Origin: CAWJLE01 sp963843645
Lineage (GTDB): Bacteria; Chloroflexota; Anaerolineae; DAOTYC01
NCBI GenBank assembly: GCA_963843645.1
Contig: CAWJLE010000005.1
Span: 310,001-374,000, forward strand
Direction: 5' to 3'
DNA: 64,000 nucleotides
Both the position numbers and the translations under genes were made by a program. Shown here piece by piece: positions 46,012 through 56,363 of the stretch. Under the pieces are notes generated by a model. It had not been told where the DNA came from. It ran no database searches and was given only the letters and a program-made list of their open reading frames with translations. Every line of letters begins with the position of its first letter. Positions within the stretch are counted from its first letter, which is position 1.

Positions 46012-48990
46012 CTACTTTGGCATGGCGGCCAGGGCGCCGTAGACCGGCATTGGCCCATAACCTTGATCCACGATACCCCACTGCGCCATTTCTGAGCCGG
46101 GGGCGATGACTCTAAAGTTCAGGTTCCACAGGAACATCACGCCGACCCAGCCCCAGGCCTTGCCCATCTGGTAGGCCTTGACCGTATACTCCGCCTGCTG
46201 TTCCGGCGTGTTGTCGGCAGCGTATTCGTAGTTGACGGTTGGGCTGCCGGACGTAGCCCAGCCAAACTCCGTGGGCCAGATCGTCTTGTTGTTGTCGCCG
46301 TATTTCAGCGCGATGTTGCGGTAGCCTTCCATCGTGGCCTTGAAGCTCCAGCTGTGGTGGCGGTTGTTGACCGGACCGGTGAAGTTCAGGCCGGGCCGTT
46401 CCCAGGTCTGCCAGTCCGCGTCCGGCGGCATGTTGTAGCCGCTGGGGTGCGCGCCAATCGCGTCACACGATATCTTTCAGTCCGTTCTGGTACATGCCTT
46501 CCAGATAGGCGAAGTCGTCCATGGCGCACGGGCGGCGGCGCGCCGGTCGGCGTGAGCGCCCCGCTGATCACGACGGCGCCCGGGATCGGCGGCCTTGATC
46601 GCGGCGTAGGAAGCCTTCAGCAGTTGCATGTAGCGGGCCGGGTCGATGTGCTCGTTGCCCCACTCGTAGTGCAGGTTCTGCTCGTTCCAGATCTCGTAGG
46701 CTTTGACGTTGCCCTTGTAGTGGCCGGCCATGGCGCCCATGAAGCTGGCGAAGTCCTGCGCGTTGGCGGGCGGACCCTCGACGCTGAAGTCGGTGTTGCC
46801 GGGGCGGGCCCACTTCGGGGCCTTCGTCACGGAGAACATCGGGCTCAACGCCCGCGCTGGCCAGACCGTTGGCGATTTTGTCCAGCTCGCCCCACTGGAA
46901 GTCGCCCTTGCCGGGTTCCACGTCAGCCCACACCACCTGCTGTTTGACCCAGTTGAAGCCAAGACCTTTGACGGCGCCGACGACTGCGCCCATGTCGGCG
47001 TAGTACATGTGAGCCTGGATGCCGTAGCCGAACTGGGCGCCGTTTCCGGCGGCGGGGCGCGGCCGCTGCAGCCGGCGCGGCTTCTGCTGCCTTCTCGGCC
47101 GGTTTGATCCTCGGCAGCGGGCGCGGGCGCTTTGGCCACCGCCTTGGGTTTCGGCGTGGCAGTGGGTTCGGGCGTCGGCGTCGGAAGCGGCGTCGGCGTC
47201 GGCACGGCCACGACCAGCGCGACCTTGTTGACGTCGGCCGGGTTGGAGACCTGACCATCCGCGGACACAGCCGCCTCGATCATGTATTTGCCGGGATTCT
47301 GCGGCGCGGTCCACTCGAACTTGGGATCGGACAGCGGCTTCTTCTGCTCGGCCACCGTTGCGCCGTTGCCGTCTTGAATCTTCCACACGATATCGAACTG
47401 GCTCTGCACCGGCGGCACGATCTGCTCGTGGAACTTGCGGATCACTTCCCACATCTGCGGGTCGTTGGCCTCGCCCAGCAGGTTATCGATGGCCACGCCG
47501 CGCAGGTTGTACTGCGAAACGATCTGCAGCTTGCGAGCCAGGCTGGAGGCGTTCCCCAGCCATATGGTGTGTTTCTTGCCTCCGCCGTTGACGTAGCTGA
47601 ACCAGTACGTGCCGGTGCCGGCGTCGAGCTGCAGGCCGGTCGACTGCTGCATGCCGACGAGGCTCAGGACCACGTTCTCGCCCGGATTGACCATCTGCTT
47701 GCCGTCCTCGACCTGAACCTGCGTGAACGGCTTGAGGGCTTGCTCGTAGGAGATCGGGATGAGCGAGTTATCGACTTGCTCGATGCTGCGAGCGGTCAAG
47801 ACCAGTTGGATTTTGTATCGATTGGTGCTGCCCACGGCCCAGCTGAGCATGGCTTCCATCTTGCCGCCCGGCGAAATAGGCCTGCGGCTCGTCCATGGCC
47901 GGGATCTTCAAGCCGTCGACGAATTTGCCCAGGGCTTCCCAGTCGTACGCGCCCGTTTCCCAGCGGTCCGCTGCCACCTGCAGCGGTGGGCTGACGTGGA
48001 TGCTGAGCAGCTTCTGATTCTCGTGGAGTGCCTGCGCCAGATTCGGCGATAAACTGGCTGTAGTCGTTGCGGAGCTGAGGGTTGATGCCGCGATAGTCGA
48101 GGTCGATTCCGGCGTACATGTTCTGCACCACCAGGCCTACAATCGCGGCGATGTGGCGCTGGCGCGCCCCCTCGTCGACCAACAGGTTGTCCACCAGATC
48201 GCTGCGGATCACGCCATCCTCACCCGCATTGCGCAGCGTCGGGACGAGCATGAAACTGCCCTCGTGGGCGATGGGCGACAGCGCACCAAGGTCGCCCCCG
48301 ATGCTGCCGTCGCTGTTCAGGAACAGCCCGGCCGGGTTGAGCTCTACCAGAGAATTGCGAGCTTCATCGGCGATCTCGGCGCCTTTGGCGACCGGACCGG
48401 CGATGGTCGGCGCAACGGGTTTGGTCTGCATGATGACCGCGGACTTTGGCAGCTTGGGCCAGCCGCAGCTCCAGGCGGTCCTCACCGGGCAAGATATGGC
48501 TGGGCAGCCACTCCCACTCAGAGCCGTTCCAGCCATACACATCCAGGGTGCGGAGTGGTTCGGAATCGTTGGGGATAGGAATGGTCAGGGTCGCGGCCTG
48601 GGGCTCGTTCGAGCCCTTGAGTTCGATGCTGTAGAAGGGGCTTTTCATCACGAGGTTGATGGGGATCAACTCGGCAGCCTTGACCAGATCCTTGCGGGCC
48701 GAACCAGCCAGGAAATCGGCCCGGGAGAAGGACTTGAACCTGATTTTGACCTTGCCGGTCATACCTTCCGGCAGTATCACCAGTTGCGTGCCGTCGGGAT
48801 CAGTCAGAACTCCGCCATCTGCGTTCACGGTGGCATAGTTGGTTTCGAAGATACGATCCAGCAGTGAGATCGGCGGTAGCAGAATGGTGATCACGATCAG
48901 CAGGGGAATGAGAGCCAGATTAATCACCCAGCCGGTCCATTTCCCTTCGAGTACGACCTCAAATACTCGAACCAAGGGGTTAGAACTCAT
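46012..48990 (-). CDS. Large membrane-anchored GH18-like / clan GH-A glycosidase 2 (frameshifted)
   Basis: Reconstructed as about 990 residues. An N-terminal anchor (WVINLALIPLLIVITILLPP, residues 20-42) is followed by a beta-rich region and then a GH18-like barrel (HIAAIVGLVVQNMYAGIDLD, LLSIHVSPPLQVAADRWETG, FTQVQVEDGKQMV, GTGTYWFSYVNGGGKKHTIW, YNLRGVAIDNLLGEAND). The usual DxxDxDxE motif reads GIDLDYRG, so the catalytic Glu is replaced. An Ig-like domain, a Pro/Thr linker (PTPTPLPTPTPEPTATPKPK) and a clan GH-A barrel follow, the latter with VKAYEIWNEQNLHYEWG and TIWPTEFGWATSG (the two Glu). Frame breaks near 48465, 48045, 47870, 47090, 46845, 46585 and 46470. ATG 48990 chosen. Confidence 0.75.
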
Positions 48991-49601
48991 TTCTTGGCCC
49001 AACTCCTTTCACCGAGGCGGTGCTGTTTCCGTTCAGGGATGCTTTGCTTGAACTGAGCGAAAACGATTCGTCTCTTTGTTTACTAAGATGAGGCAACAAC
49101 CAGGCAAACATGATCCTACAATGCGGGTACAAGGCGCCAGTGGGCCTCCAAGCGGGCCACGCGGCGCAAGCCGTGATCCAGAGTCGGCAATTGAATATTG
49201 AACCCTAAGGTTCGGACAGAGAGCGTACCATTCCCTGGCTTCAGTATCGATGTGGGCATCATTAGAGTGTACGTCGAGGGGCAGTTGAACGCGAGCACTC
49301 GCCCACCAGAGACGCAACGTCGTGGGTGAGCGCTCCGCCAGGGAGGACCCTTGTTATTGGCATCCGAGCTTCTCGTCTGATAATGACAACTAATCGTCTA
49401 CCTGACAATCAGAATTTGGGGCATGGCGGCTATTCTAACATAGCCAGGTTGAATGCGCAAATCAATCGTCATCAAAACTGACCCGTTCCTCCGGCCGGCA
49501 ACCAACGTCCGCCCGGATTTTTGGGCAAAGCACGGCGAACTCTGTCGCTCAAGTCCTGGATTTCCGATCCCATCACTTTTCACCGGCAGGGATCGGCATG
49601 C
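48991..49601. other. Gene-free stretch between glycosidase 2 and the HEPN/MNT pair
   Basis: About 610 bases. Short open frames exist on both strands, but none has a ribosome site together with family features. The upstream region of glycosidase 2 (AGGAGTTG at about 49005) is at one end. No promoter was found with confidence. Confidence 0.45.
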
Positions 49602-49931
49602 CTACGTTTCCGGCCGTACCAATCTGCCTTCGCGCCTGGCGATCTCGACGATGGCGCTGGAGTCGTCGTCGTGCCACTGCCGCTCCCCGCAAGGAATCGG
49701 CTCGATGCGGCTATCGATGCGGGCCGCAATCCTCCACAATAGTTGTACATCTCCTCGCTGGCGTGGTCCGTCGAAGCGCGGCGAGACGACTACCAGGTCG
49801 ATGTCACTCCACTCTCCTGGAGTGCCTCGCGCGGTTGACCCAAACACGACGGCAAAAGAGACGTCGATCCCTTGTTGGTCTAGCGCAGCAATATAGCGCC
49901 TGACCGCTTCTACAACAGATTCATCAGCCAC
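49602..49931 (-). CDS. mntA: MNT-type nucleotidyltransferase (antitoxin)
   Basis: A 109-residue minimal nucleotidyltransferase. VVFGSTARGTPGEWSDIDLV carries the GS-x-RG-x9-DxD signature. In HEPN/MNT modules this protein neutralises the HEPN RNase by transferring AMP to it. It starts inside the end of the HEPN gene (22-base overlap). Confidence 0.87.
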   Translation of the reverse strand: MADESVVEAVRRYIAALDQQGIDVSFAVVFGSTARGTPGEWSDIDLVVVSPRFDGPRQRGDVQLLWRIAARIDSRIEPIPCGERQWHDDDSSAIVEIARREGRLVRPET

Positions 49932-50290
49932 TCGAACACCTCTTGGGCTCGTCTCACGTATCCTTCGGCCTCCCGCACACTGGGTGGCGGCGTCAGGGAT
50001 TCTGGATAGCGGCCTTCGATGTTAAAAGCGTTCATCTCAGCGATCAGATCCAGGTATTCGGGACAGAGCTCGAGGCGTGCCGTTTCGGCAAGCCGCACCA
50101 GGTTGTGGATCTTGGGGGCAAGATCTCGTGTTTGTTTGCAGACGTGAGCCTTTAAGAGCTTCTCTAGCGCGAGGTGGCCGAAGAACAGACCATGGCGAAC
50201 GCGACCTCGGTCGACAAGTTCCTTTGCCACCACCCAGTCTTCCTGAGCACCCAGTTGCCAGAACTCAATTTGTTTGTCGACGTCGAGCAT
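49910..50290 (-). CDS. hepT: HEPN domain protein (toxin)
   Basis: A 126-residue all-helical HEPN protein of the MNT-associated type: WQLGAQEDWVVAKELVDRGR, HGLFFGHLALEKLLKAHVCK, APKIHNLVRLAETARLEL, LDLIAEMNAFNIEGRYPESL. HEPN toxins are RNases whose activity needs an R-x4-6-H motif; here the RYP tyrosine (target of AMPylation in related pairs) is kept. Starts 25 bases after chrA, so it may be cotranscribed with it. Confidence 0.82.
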   Translation of the reverse strand: MLDVDKQIEFWQLGAQEDWVVAKELVDRGRVRHGLFFGHLALEKLLKAHVCKQTRDLAPKIHNLVRLAETARLELCPEYLDLIAEMNAFNIEGRYPESLTPPPSVREAEGYVRRAQEVFEWLMNLL

Positions 50291-50315
50291 GGTTATCGCT
50301 CTCCGGTCTGGCGAC

Positions 50316-50873
50316 TTACCTGTATACCAGGTACCCCAGCAACGCTGCCCCGATGATAATGAACACAGGGCTGATCTTCGTGCAGGTCAGCAGGACGAAC
50401 GTGACCACGGTTAGAATCAACTTGTCCCAGCCCTGCAGGAAGGCCATGCTCCAGCCCAGTTTCCGTGCGCCGAATACCGTCACGCCCACGTCGTAGGCCG
50501 TCCATAGAAGCAGCCCCACGACGATCGGCCGTACGGCTGTCAACATCGACCTGACCGCCTGGCTGTCCTTGATGGAAAAGAAGAAAACGATCATGAACAG
50601 CATCAGGAGCGTAGTCGGAAGCACGGTGCCGCCGGTCGCGGCGACGGCTCCCGGCACGCCGGCCAGCTTATAGCCGACGTAGGCGGATACCTGTGGCGCG
50701 ATGGGGCCCGGCAGCGCGTTGCCGACAGCAACCGCGTCAGCGAATTCGGCCGGCGTCACCCAGCCTGCGGCCGTCGTCTCGCGCTGCATCAGCGCCAGAG
50801 ACGCCGGCCCTCCGCCCCAGGAGAAGAGCGCCACCTTCGCGAACAAAATGAAGACCTGCCAGAGTAAGATCAT
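50316..50873 (-). CDS. chrA: Half-size ChrA chromate transporter domain protein
   Basis: 185 residues with about five hydrophobic segments. ILFAKVALFSWGGGPASLAL, VGNALPGPIAPQVSAYVGYK (GN-x-LPGP family motif) and AVAATGGTVLPTTLLMLFMI identify one CHR domain. Short ChrA proteins usually come as tandem pairs; only one is present here. The ATG at 50873 is supported by GAGGGGGG about 13 bases upstream. Substrate might be chromate or sulfate. Confidence 0.85.
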   Translation of the reverse strand: MILLWQVFILFAKVALFSWGGGPASLALMQRETTAAGWVTPAEFADAVAVGNALPGPIAPQVSAYVGYKLAGVPGAVAATGGTVLPTTLLMLFMIVFFFSIKDSQAVRSMLTAVRPIVVGLLLWTAYDVGVTVFGARKLGWSMAFLQGWDKLILTVVTFVLLTCTKISPVFIIIGAALLGYLVYR

Positions 50874-51039
50874 TCCGACGAAAATACCCCCCTCTTGTGT
50901 CGGTTTGCCCGTTTGGTTGAGAGTCGCAGAAAATGTGAGTTTCGGCCGCTCCCGGCCGCGCTGCACGTCCAAAATGGACGCTCTCACCGGAATGGAGATC
51001 GAATGCCGACCGCTCGTCACTATTTTACCCAAGCCGGAG

Positions 51040-51075
51040 AAAAAAGAAAACCTCGGTCTAGTGCAACGACCGAGG
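51040..51075 (-). terminator. Intrinsic terminator of the unknown membrane protein gene
   Basis: On the minus strand CCTCGGTC (51068-51075) pairs with GACCGAGG (51051-51058), followed by TTTTCTTTTTT. Strong and correctly placed about 90 bases after the stop. Confidence 0.85.
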
Positions 51076-51167
51076 ACGGATTCCCGTTCTATTCGATTCT
51101 TGACCCAAACAGCAGGGCCGATCAGCCGAGGTCAGGCGAGGCCCTGACCTCGATCCTTGGGTTCGCC

Positions 51168-52772
51168 CTATGCCTCGTTCGCCTGGCCGCTCAGGCCAAC
51201 CGCACACAGGAACTCGTCGATGAACTCGAGCACCATACGCTGCCGGAACCCTCCCATGGCGGCGATCAGGGTTGGGAGCCAGCTCAAAGCGACTATCGGC
51301 GCTGACCCGCCCGAATTCATGCTGCCGGGCAAAAGCGCGCTCAGGACTGTTCCGACGACCAGATACACGATAGCGCCCAGAACGAGGCCCATGAATGGAT
51401 TCACCACGTACCACAGGGCGTGCTGCTTGTCGAAATCCTGCATCTCGGCGACGTGCCAGTGCAGGCTGTAGAAGCCTCCCATGATGCCGCCGATGGCGCC
51501 CCACAGCATAGTGTTCCACGCCGGGAGCAGCGCGACCATCCCCTGTCCCGCCGCCAGTTCCGTCCCCAACCTGGCGGCCAACCAGGTGGCCAGGGTCTTG
51601 TCGAACACGATTGCCGCGATGAAGGTGAACAGCAGCACCAGCTCATAACTCAGAATGGCCCAAGCCCAGGTGTTCGACCAGTGCTGAGAGTAACGGACGT
51701 GATTCGTCAGCAGTTTTGCGCGCTGAAGCAACACCTCGGCATCCTTCAAGTCGGCGGGCGTCCCAATCAGGAGCTTGTCGTGGGCCTCGCTGACCAGCCC
51801 GAGGGCTTCTTGGGCGAGGTCCATGCGGCTGTGCATCGTGCCCGTGATGCATTCATACAGCTCCTCAATCTGGAGCTCCAGAGACGTCGAGTAGCTCTGC
51901 AGCAGCTGCTGTTGAGCCATGGCGTCGTCGGTTGGGATGAAACCGGGAGAGACGTCCGGCAGAAGGTCGACGCTGTCCGGCAGTTCGCCCTCCCACAGTT
52001 CGAACTTGCCGGCTGACTCCCCCGCGGGTTCGGCGTTGACTGCCTCTGTCGCGGTGGGCTCGTCGGGAGCTGGCATGGGTTGTGGCTTCTCGCGGTGGCG
52101 AGGTCCGATCGCCGCGGCCAGCCTGGCCTTCACGGAGAACGCGTCGCCATAGCCCTCCGGAGTCAAGTCCAGCGGTTGGCCCGGCACCCGGGCCCTCTCC
52201 CAGAGGGACTCGGCGCGACGCTCGTACTCCCGGCGTACGTCGTGCGGTGATCGTGGGCGGGCGACTGGTTCGCGGGTTTTTGGCTGAGTCCCGGATCCCT
52301 TAGCCTGAGACGTCCTCACAGCGTCGGAAGCCGTCGGCGTCACGAAGCGTGACTGAGCTGGCTCATTCGCGGATTCGCCGGCGCACTCCGACGATGCCGG
52401 TGGCGTGCGTGGAGTGAGCGGCTCAGGAGGAGCGAGGGGGGTGATGTCCTCCACTCCCGGCGTCCCGGCCACGGGTTTGCCGTTGGGCTCCTGGGCAGGG
52501 CACTTGGACGAACAGGCGGCCAGGAACTCGGGTTCAAACCCAGTATAGCTGGAAAAGTCCTCGCAATTGCCGAGGTCTGGGGCTTCGAATTCTTCAATGC
52601 CGCTCTGGATCGCTGGATCGTCTTCCTGCAACTGGTTTTTCGGGACCAATCTCAGCAAAGGACGATGTGAAGGGTGTGCCTCATCGGCCGATGGTCCGTG
52701 ACGCGCAGCTGATTCCCCCACAATCGGTCTCCTTTCACAAAGCGGATGCCGGCGCTTGGCCGGCGAGCGCAT
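51168..52772 (-). CDS. Large membrane protein of unknown function
   Basis: 534 residues, not recognised. Residues 1-260 are hydrophilic, rich in Pro, Glu, Ala and charged residues, with no clear fold. A helical segment (residues 285-370) precedes four hydrophobic segments in the C-terminal 165 residues (AILSYELVLLFTFIAAIVFD, MLWGAIGGIMGGFYSLHWHV, PFMGLVLGAIVYLVVGTVLS, APIVALSWLPTLIAAMGGF). The segment GGIMGGFYSLHWHVAEMQDF resembles membrane domains of Chloroflexota hypothetical proteins. It has its own promoter (52801-52829) and terminator, so it is monocistronic. It could be a membrane-tethered scaffold; no catalytic motif is visible. Confidence 0.65.
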   Translation of the reverse strand: MRSPAKRRHPLCERRPIVGESAARHGPSADEAHPSHRPLLRLVPKNQLQEDDPAIQSGIEEFEAPDLGNCEDFSSYTGFEPEFLAACSSKCPAQEPNGKPVAGTPGVEDITPLAPPEPLTPRTPPASSECAGESANEPAQSRFVTPTASDAVRTSQAKGSGTQPKTREPVARPRSPHDVRREYERRAESLWERARVPGQPLDLTPEGYGDAFSVKARLAAAIGPRHREKPQPMPAPDEPTATEAVNAEPAGESAGKFELWEGELPDSVDLLPDVSPGFIPTDDAMAQQQLLQSYSTSLELQIEELYECITGTMHSRMDLAQEALGLVSEAHDKLLIGTPADLKDAEVLLQRAKLLTNHVRYSQHWSNTWAWAILSYELVLLFTFIAAIVFDKTLATWLAARLGTELAAGQGMVALLPAWNTMLWGAIGGIMGGFYSLHWHVAEMQDFDKQHALWYVVNPFMGLVLGAIVYLVVGTVLSALLPGSMNSGGSAPIVALSWLPTLIAAMGGFRQRMVLEFIDEFLCAVGLSGQANEA

Positions 52773-52800
52773 GGATCACATTCTGAACGTCTGCTACAAG

Positions 52801-52829
52801 ATTATACCATACTTCACCCATAATGGCAA
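52801..52829 (-). promoter_or_regulatory. Promoter for the unknown membrane protein gene
   Basis: Minus strand: TTGCCA (52824-52829), 17-bp spacer, TATAAT (52801-52806), about 30 bases before the start at 52772. Confidence 0.7.
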
Positions 52830-52896
52830 TACCTGACTATTACCTCGGCAAAGCAATTGCATTCAATTGTTGCGCTCTGCGGGGTATTATCTGGAA

Positions 52897-52925
52897 TTCC
52901 CTTTCTGTGGACAGTGTGATATAAT
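52897..52925 (+). promoter_or_regulatory. Possible promoter for the histidine kinase
   Basis: A consensus TATAAT lies at 52920-52925, about 50 bases before the kinase start. The -35 region (TTCCCT) is weak, suggesting activator dependence. Confidence 0.4.
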
Positions 52926-52973
52926 GCAGGTGAACTGGTTCGCATCGATGCAATATCAGGATGAGGGAGCGCT

Positions 52974-55900
52974 ATGTCATTTCGACTATGGGGCCCTGCC
53001 TTGCCAAGCGTGCCCTTCCCAACGCATCCGCTTGCCCTCCTAGTGTTTCTGACCGCGGGTTTGCTGATCGTACTGCTGCTCCTGGGCAGTGCGCGGTCCC
53101 TCGGTCGCCTCGGGATCTCCCAGCTGTCGGTGTGGCTGGGCAGTCTCGTGCTCGCCTTCACCCTGTCCTCTCGTGTCCTTGTACAATTGCAGCTTTGGCC
53201 CGACCTGTGGGCCGGGCAGGCGCACGCGTGGATTCCGGTGTTGTGCGGCGTTCCCGTCGTGCTGGCAAGTGCGATCGGCATGTTCCCGGCGATCACAGTC
53301 GGCCTCGCCGTGGGTCTTATGCGAGCGGCCTGGGTGTCGCACTCCGCGGTGGACGTGATCGCCATGCCCATTTGGGCTGCGGCGGCGAGCTATCTGATGG
53401 TGCAGCATCACCGCGGCCGGCTGCGCGCGAATTCTGCGCCAGCCTATAGTGGCGAGTCTCGTGTCGGCAGTCATGCTTTGGCTGCCGAGTTCACTATCCC
53501 TGGCCTTGTACCCCGAGAGCACCCTGGCTGAGACGCTCATCCGTCACAGCCCGGCGCTGGCCATGGAATTGCCACTCGACCTCCTCATTGCCCTCGTTGC
53601 GGGTATTGTGGTACAAATCCTCTACCTGGCGCTTCCAGCGGTCAATCCCGATCCGACCGGCGGCAAAACGCCGTTCTATGCTCGAACGTTGAAAGCCCAG
53701 GTGCTGTGCGCGTTCTTCCCTCTGGCCGCGGTAATCGGCTTTACTCTCTTCTATACGGTCAACACGACGGCCATCAGCGTCGTGTTGCGCACGGTGGTCA
53801 ACCAGGCGGACAACGATGCCACGACCATCGCCAGAAGCGAAACGACCCTCTTCGATACCGGCCGGCAACTCGTGACTCAGTACGCGGGACAGGAGCCAGA
53901 GTGGGTTCCCAATGACGCAGAGCGGGGGGCTAGGCTCGAGCGGTACTTCAACACGATGCCCTTCTTCGATCGAGTCAGCATCATCAGCCCTTCATTTGAG
54001 CTGCTATCCAGCTTTCCGGCTATAACAGGCACCGAAACCAGCGCCGTGGCAGCCGCACAGCAGCAGGCGGCGCAGCAGTCGCTGCTCACGAAGGCCGCTT
54101 CAGTCAGCTTGCCCTACGATTTGGGAGGCGAGGCTTATCTCGCTTTCTGTGCGCCGATCACGTCCGGCTCTGATACGGCCTCGAGCGTTTTTGTGGGCGA
54201 GGTCGCGCTTTCCCGGACGGCGCTCGACCAGTCACTCGTCGACTGGGTGAAGCGGGAAAATGGGCAGGAGAAGGGCTTCATCGTCGACTCGCGGAACATC
54301 GTCGTGGTGCATCCGGACGCCAGCCAGCTGCTGACGCACTGGGTGCCGCCCGATTCGGTCGACGGCGTCGTCACCGGCGTGAGCGGTCAGGCGTTCGTCA
54401 GGGCCGACCCCGACGGAACGCGCTGGCTTACCTACGTTTCATCGCCCACGGCAATGGGGTGGAAGACGGTCTTCCAGATCCCGTACGCGCAGCTGGTGGG
54501 CCTCTACTCGAGCATATCGACGCCGGTCATCGCCGTCGGGCTGATCCTGGGCGTCGTCATCGCCGGCCTGATCCTGGTCATCGTGCCGCGATTCGTCCGC
54601 CCGATCGAGACCCTGTCCCAGGCGGCCAGCCAGATCGCCGCCGGACGGCTGGACGTTCGCATCGACGTGGCCGGAGACGACGAGATCGGACGACTGGGTC
54701 TGGCGTTTGAGCGCATGAGAATTCGCTTGCGCAAGCAGCTGTCCGAATTTGCCCTACTCCTTCGTATTAGTCGGGCCGTCTCCGCTCACCCGAGCCTGCC
54801 CCGCAGCCTGAAACCCGTTCTGTCCGGAGTCTTGCAGGGCACGTCGGCGAGCTGTGCGCGCGTCATCCTGCTGTCCGCCGAGGGGAAACCCCAGCAAGAG
54901 ATGATCTCGAGGTCCTTCGGACACACGGAGTGGCGCGACAGCAGCGCCTTCGACGATCAGCTTCTCAAGTTGCTGGAGAATCGGCGCGCGATCAGAGTGC
55001 GCGACACCAGCATCTACCCGCATGCGTTCTGTACGGAGGCGGACACTGCCGTCGGGTTCCCGATCGCGGTCAATAGCCAATTGGCCGGCGTGCTCTGGGC
55101 CGAGTATGCGCGTTCCGGCGACTTCGTTCAGGAAGACATCGAGTTCCTGGGCACGCTTGCCGGCCAGGTGGCGGTGGCGATTCAGAGCGCACGCTTGTTT
55201 GAGGCGGTCGAGCGCGAGAGGCGGCGGTTGGCCGGCATCCTCAACAGCACCGGAGATGCAATTCTGGTCACGGACAGCCGTCACACGTTGGTTCTGTCGA
55301 ATCCCGCGGCCTCCACCATGTTCTGCATGGACGTAGCCGCCCTGGTGGGGCAGTGTCTCGACACCGCCAACTTCCCCACGCCGATTCTCGAGATGCTGAA
55401 TCGGCTCTCGTCCTCGAAGGGAACCATTACCCGGACCTTTGAGACGGCTGATTGGCGCACACTGTACACGACCGCGGCGGCCATTCGAAACGAGAGCGGC
55501 GAAAGCGACGGCTACGTCGTGGTCGTGCGCGACATCACCGATCTGACGCGCGCGGAGCGGCAGAAATCCGAGCTCGTGACGACCGTGACGCACGACCTGC
55601 GGTCACCGCTGACGGCACTGACGGGCTATGCCAGCCTGCTGGAGGGCTCCGAGCCACTGACGGACGCGCAGTCCGGGTTCATCGGCAAAATCAGAGTGAA
55701 CATCTCACGGATGACCGAGATGATCGACGATCTGGTTGACCTCGGCAAGATCGAAGCTGGGGTCGACGTTCAGATGCGCGAGTGTGACATTCGAACGCTG
55801 CTCGTTCAAGTGACTGATCAGATGAAAACGCTGGCCCAGGCAAAACAACTGTCCTTCAGGGTGGACGCCCCCGCCGGCCTTCCAACTCACGGCCGACAAT

Positions 55901-56251
55901 GCCCTCGTCCGCCACGCCATCATGAACATTGTCGACAATGCCATCAAATATACCTTCAGTGGCGGCGTAGACATCCGGGCGATGCAGGAAGCCGATCGAG
56001 TGGTGGTCAGCGTGAAGGATTCGGGAATCGGCATCCCGGAAGCGGAAATCCCCAAAATCTTTGAGAAGTTCTACCGCGTCAAGAGCAAAGACACGGCGAA
56101 GATCACCGGTACGGGGCTGGGATTGGCCATCGTCCGGTCCATCATGGAGCTACATCACGGGCGCGCGTGGGTGGAGAGCTGTCCGGGCCAGGGGAGCACG
56201 TTCTACATGGCGCTGCCCCGCGCGACAGGCTCGGCTCCCAAGACGGCCTGA
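52974..56251 (+). CDS. Multi-domain sensor histidine kinase (frameshifted)
   Basis: Reconstructed as about 1,090 residues. Residues 1-150 have about five hydrophobic segments (e.g. LALLVFLTAGLLIVLLLLGS); after a frameshift near 53445 a further membrane segment and a large extracytoplasmic sensor (dCache-like, about residues 260-510) follow. A membrane segment (VIAVGLILGVVIAGLILVIV), HAMP (RPIETLSQAASQIAAGRLDV), GAF (about 600-750) and PAS domains follow. The HisKA reads VTHDLRSPLTALTGYASLLE with the phospho-His. A second shift near 55890 precedes the ATPase domain: NAIKYTFSGG, DSGIGIPEAEIPKIFEKFYR and GTGLGLAIVRSIM. No response regulator is adjacent, so its partner is elsewhere. Confidence 0.85.
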
Positions 56252-56276
56252 CGACAAACCCCTAGGCGAAAAGACC

Positions 56277-56303
56277 AGAGCCCACCGCATCGCGGTGGGC
56301 TCT
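56277..56303. terminator. Bidirectional terminator
   Basis: AGAGCCCACCGC/GCGGTGGGCTCT, a perfect 12-bp stem with a 3-base loop, between the convergent kinase and Rossmann-SAF genes. On the minus strand it is followed by GGTCTTTT. Confidence 0.75.
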
Positions 56304-56363
56304 GTGTACGTCTAGAGCTCAGATGGTGTCCCGGACTTCCGGACGGCCGGGCCCTCGACCGCC

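Noticed and set aside
49033..49583. Short minus-strand frames between glycosidase 2 and the HEPN/MNT pair
   Set aside because: No ribosome site, no motif, and frames switch without support.
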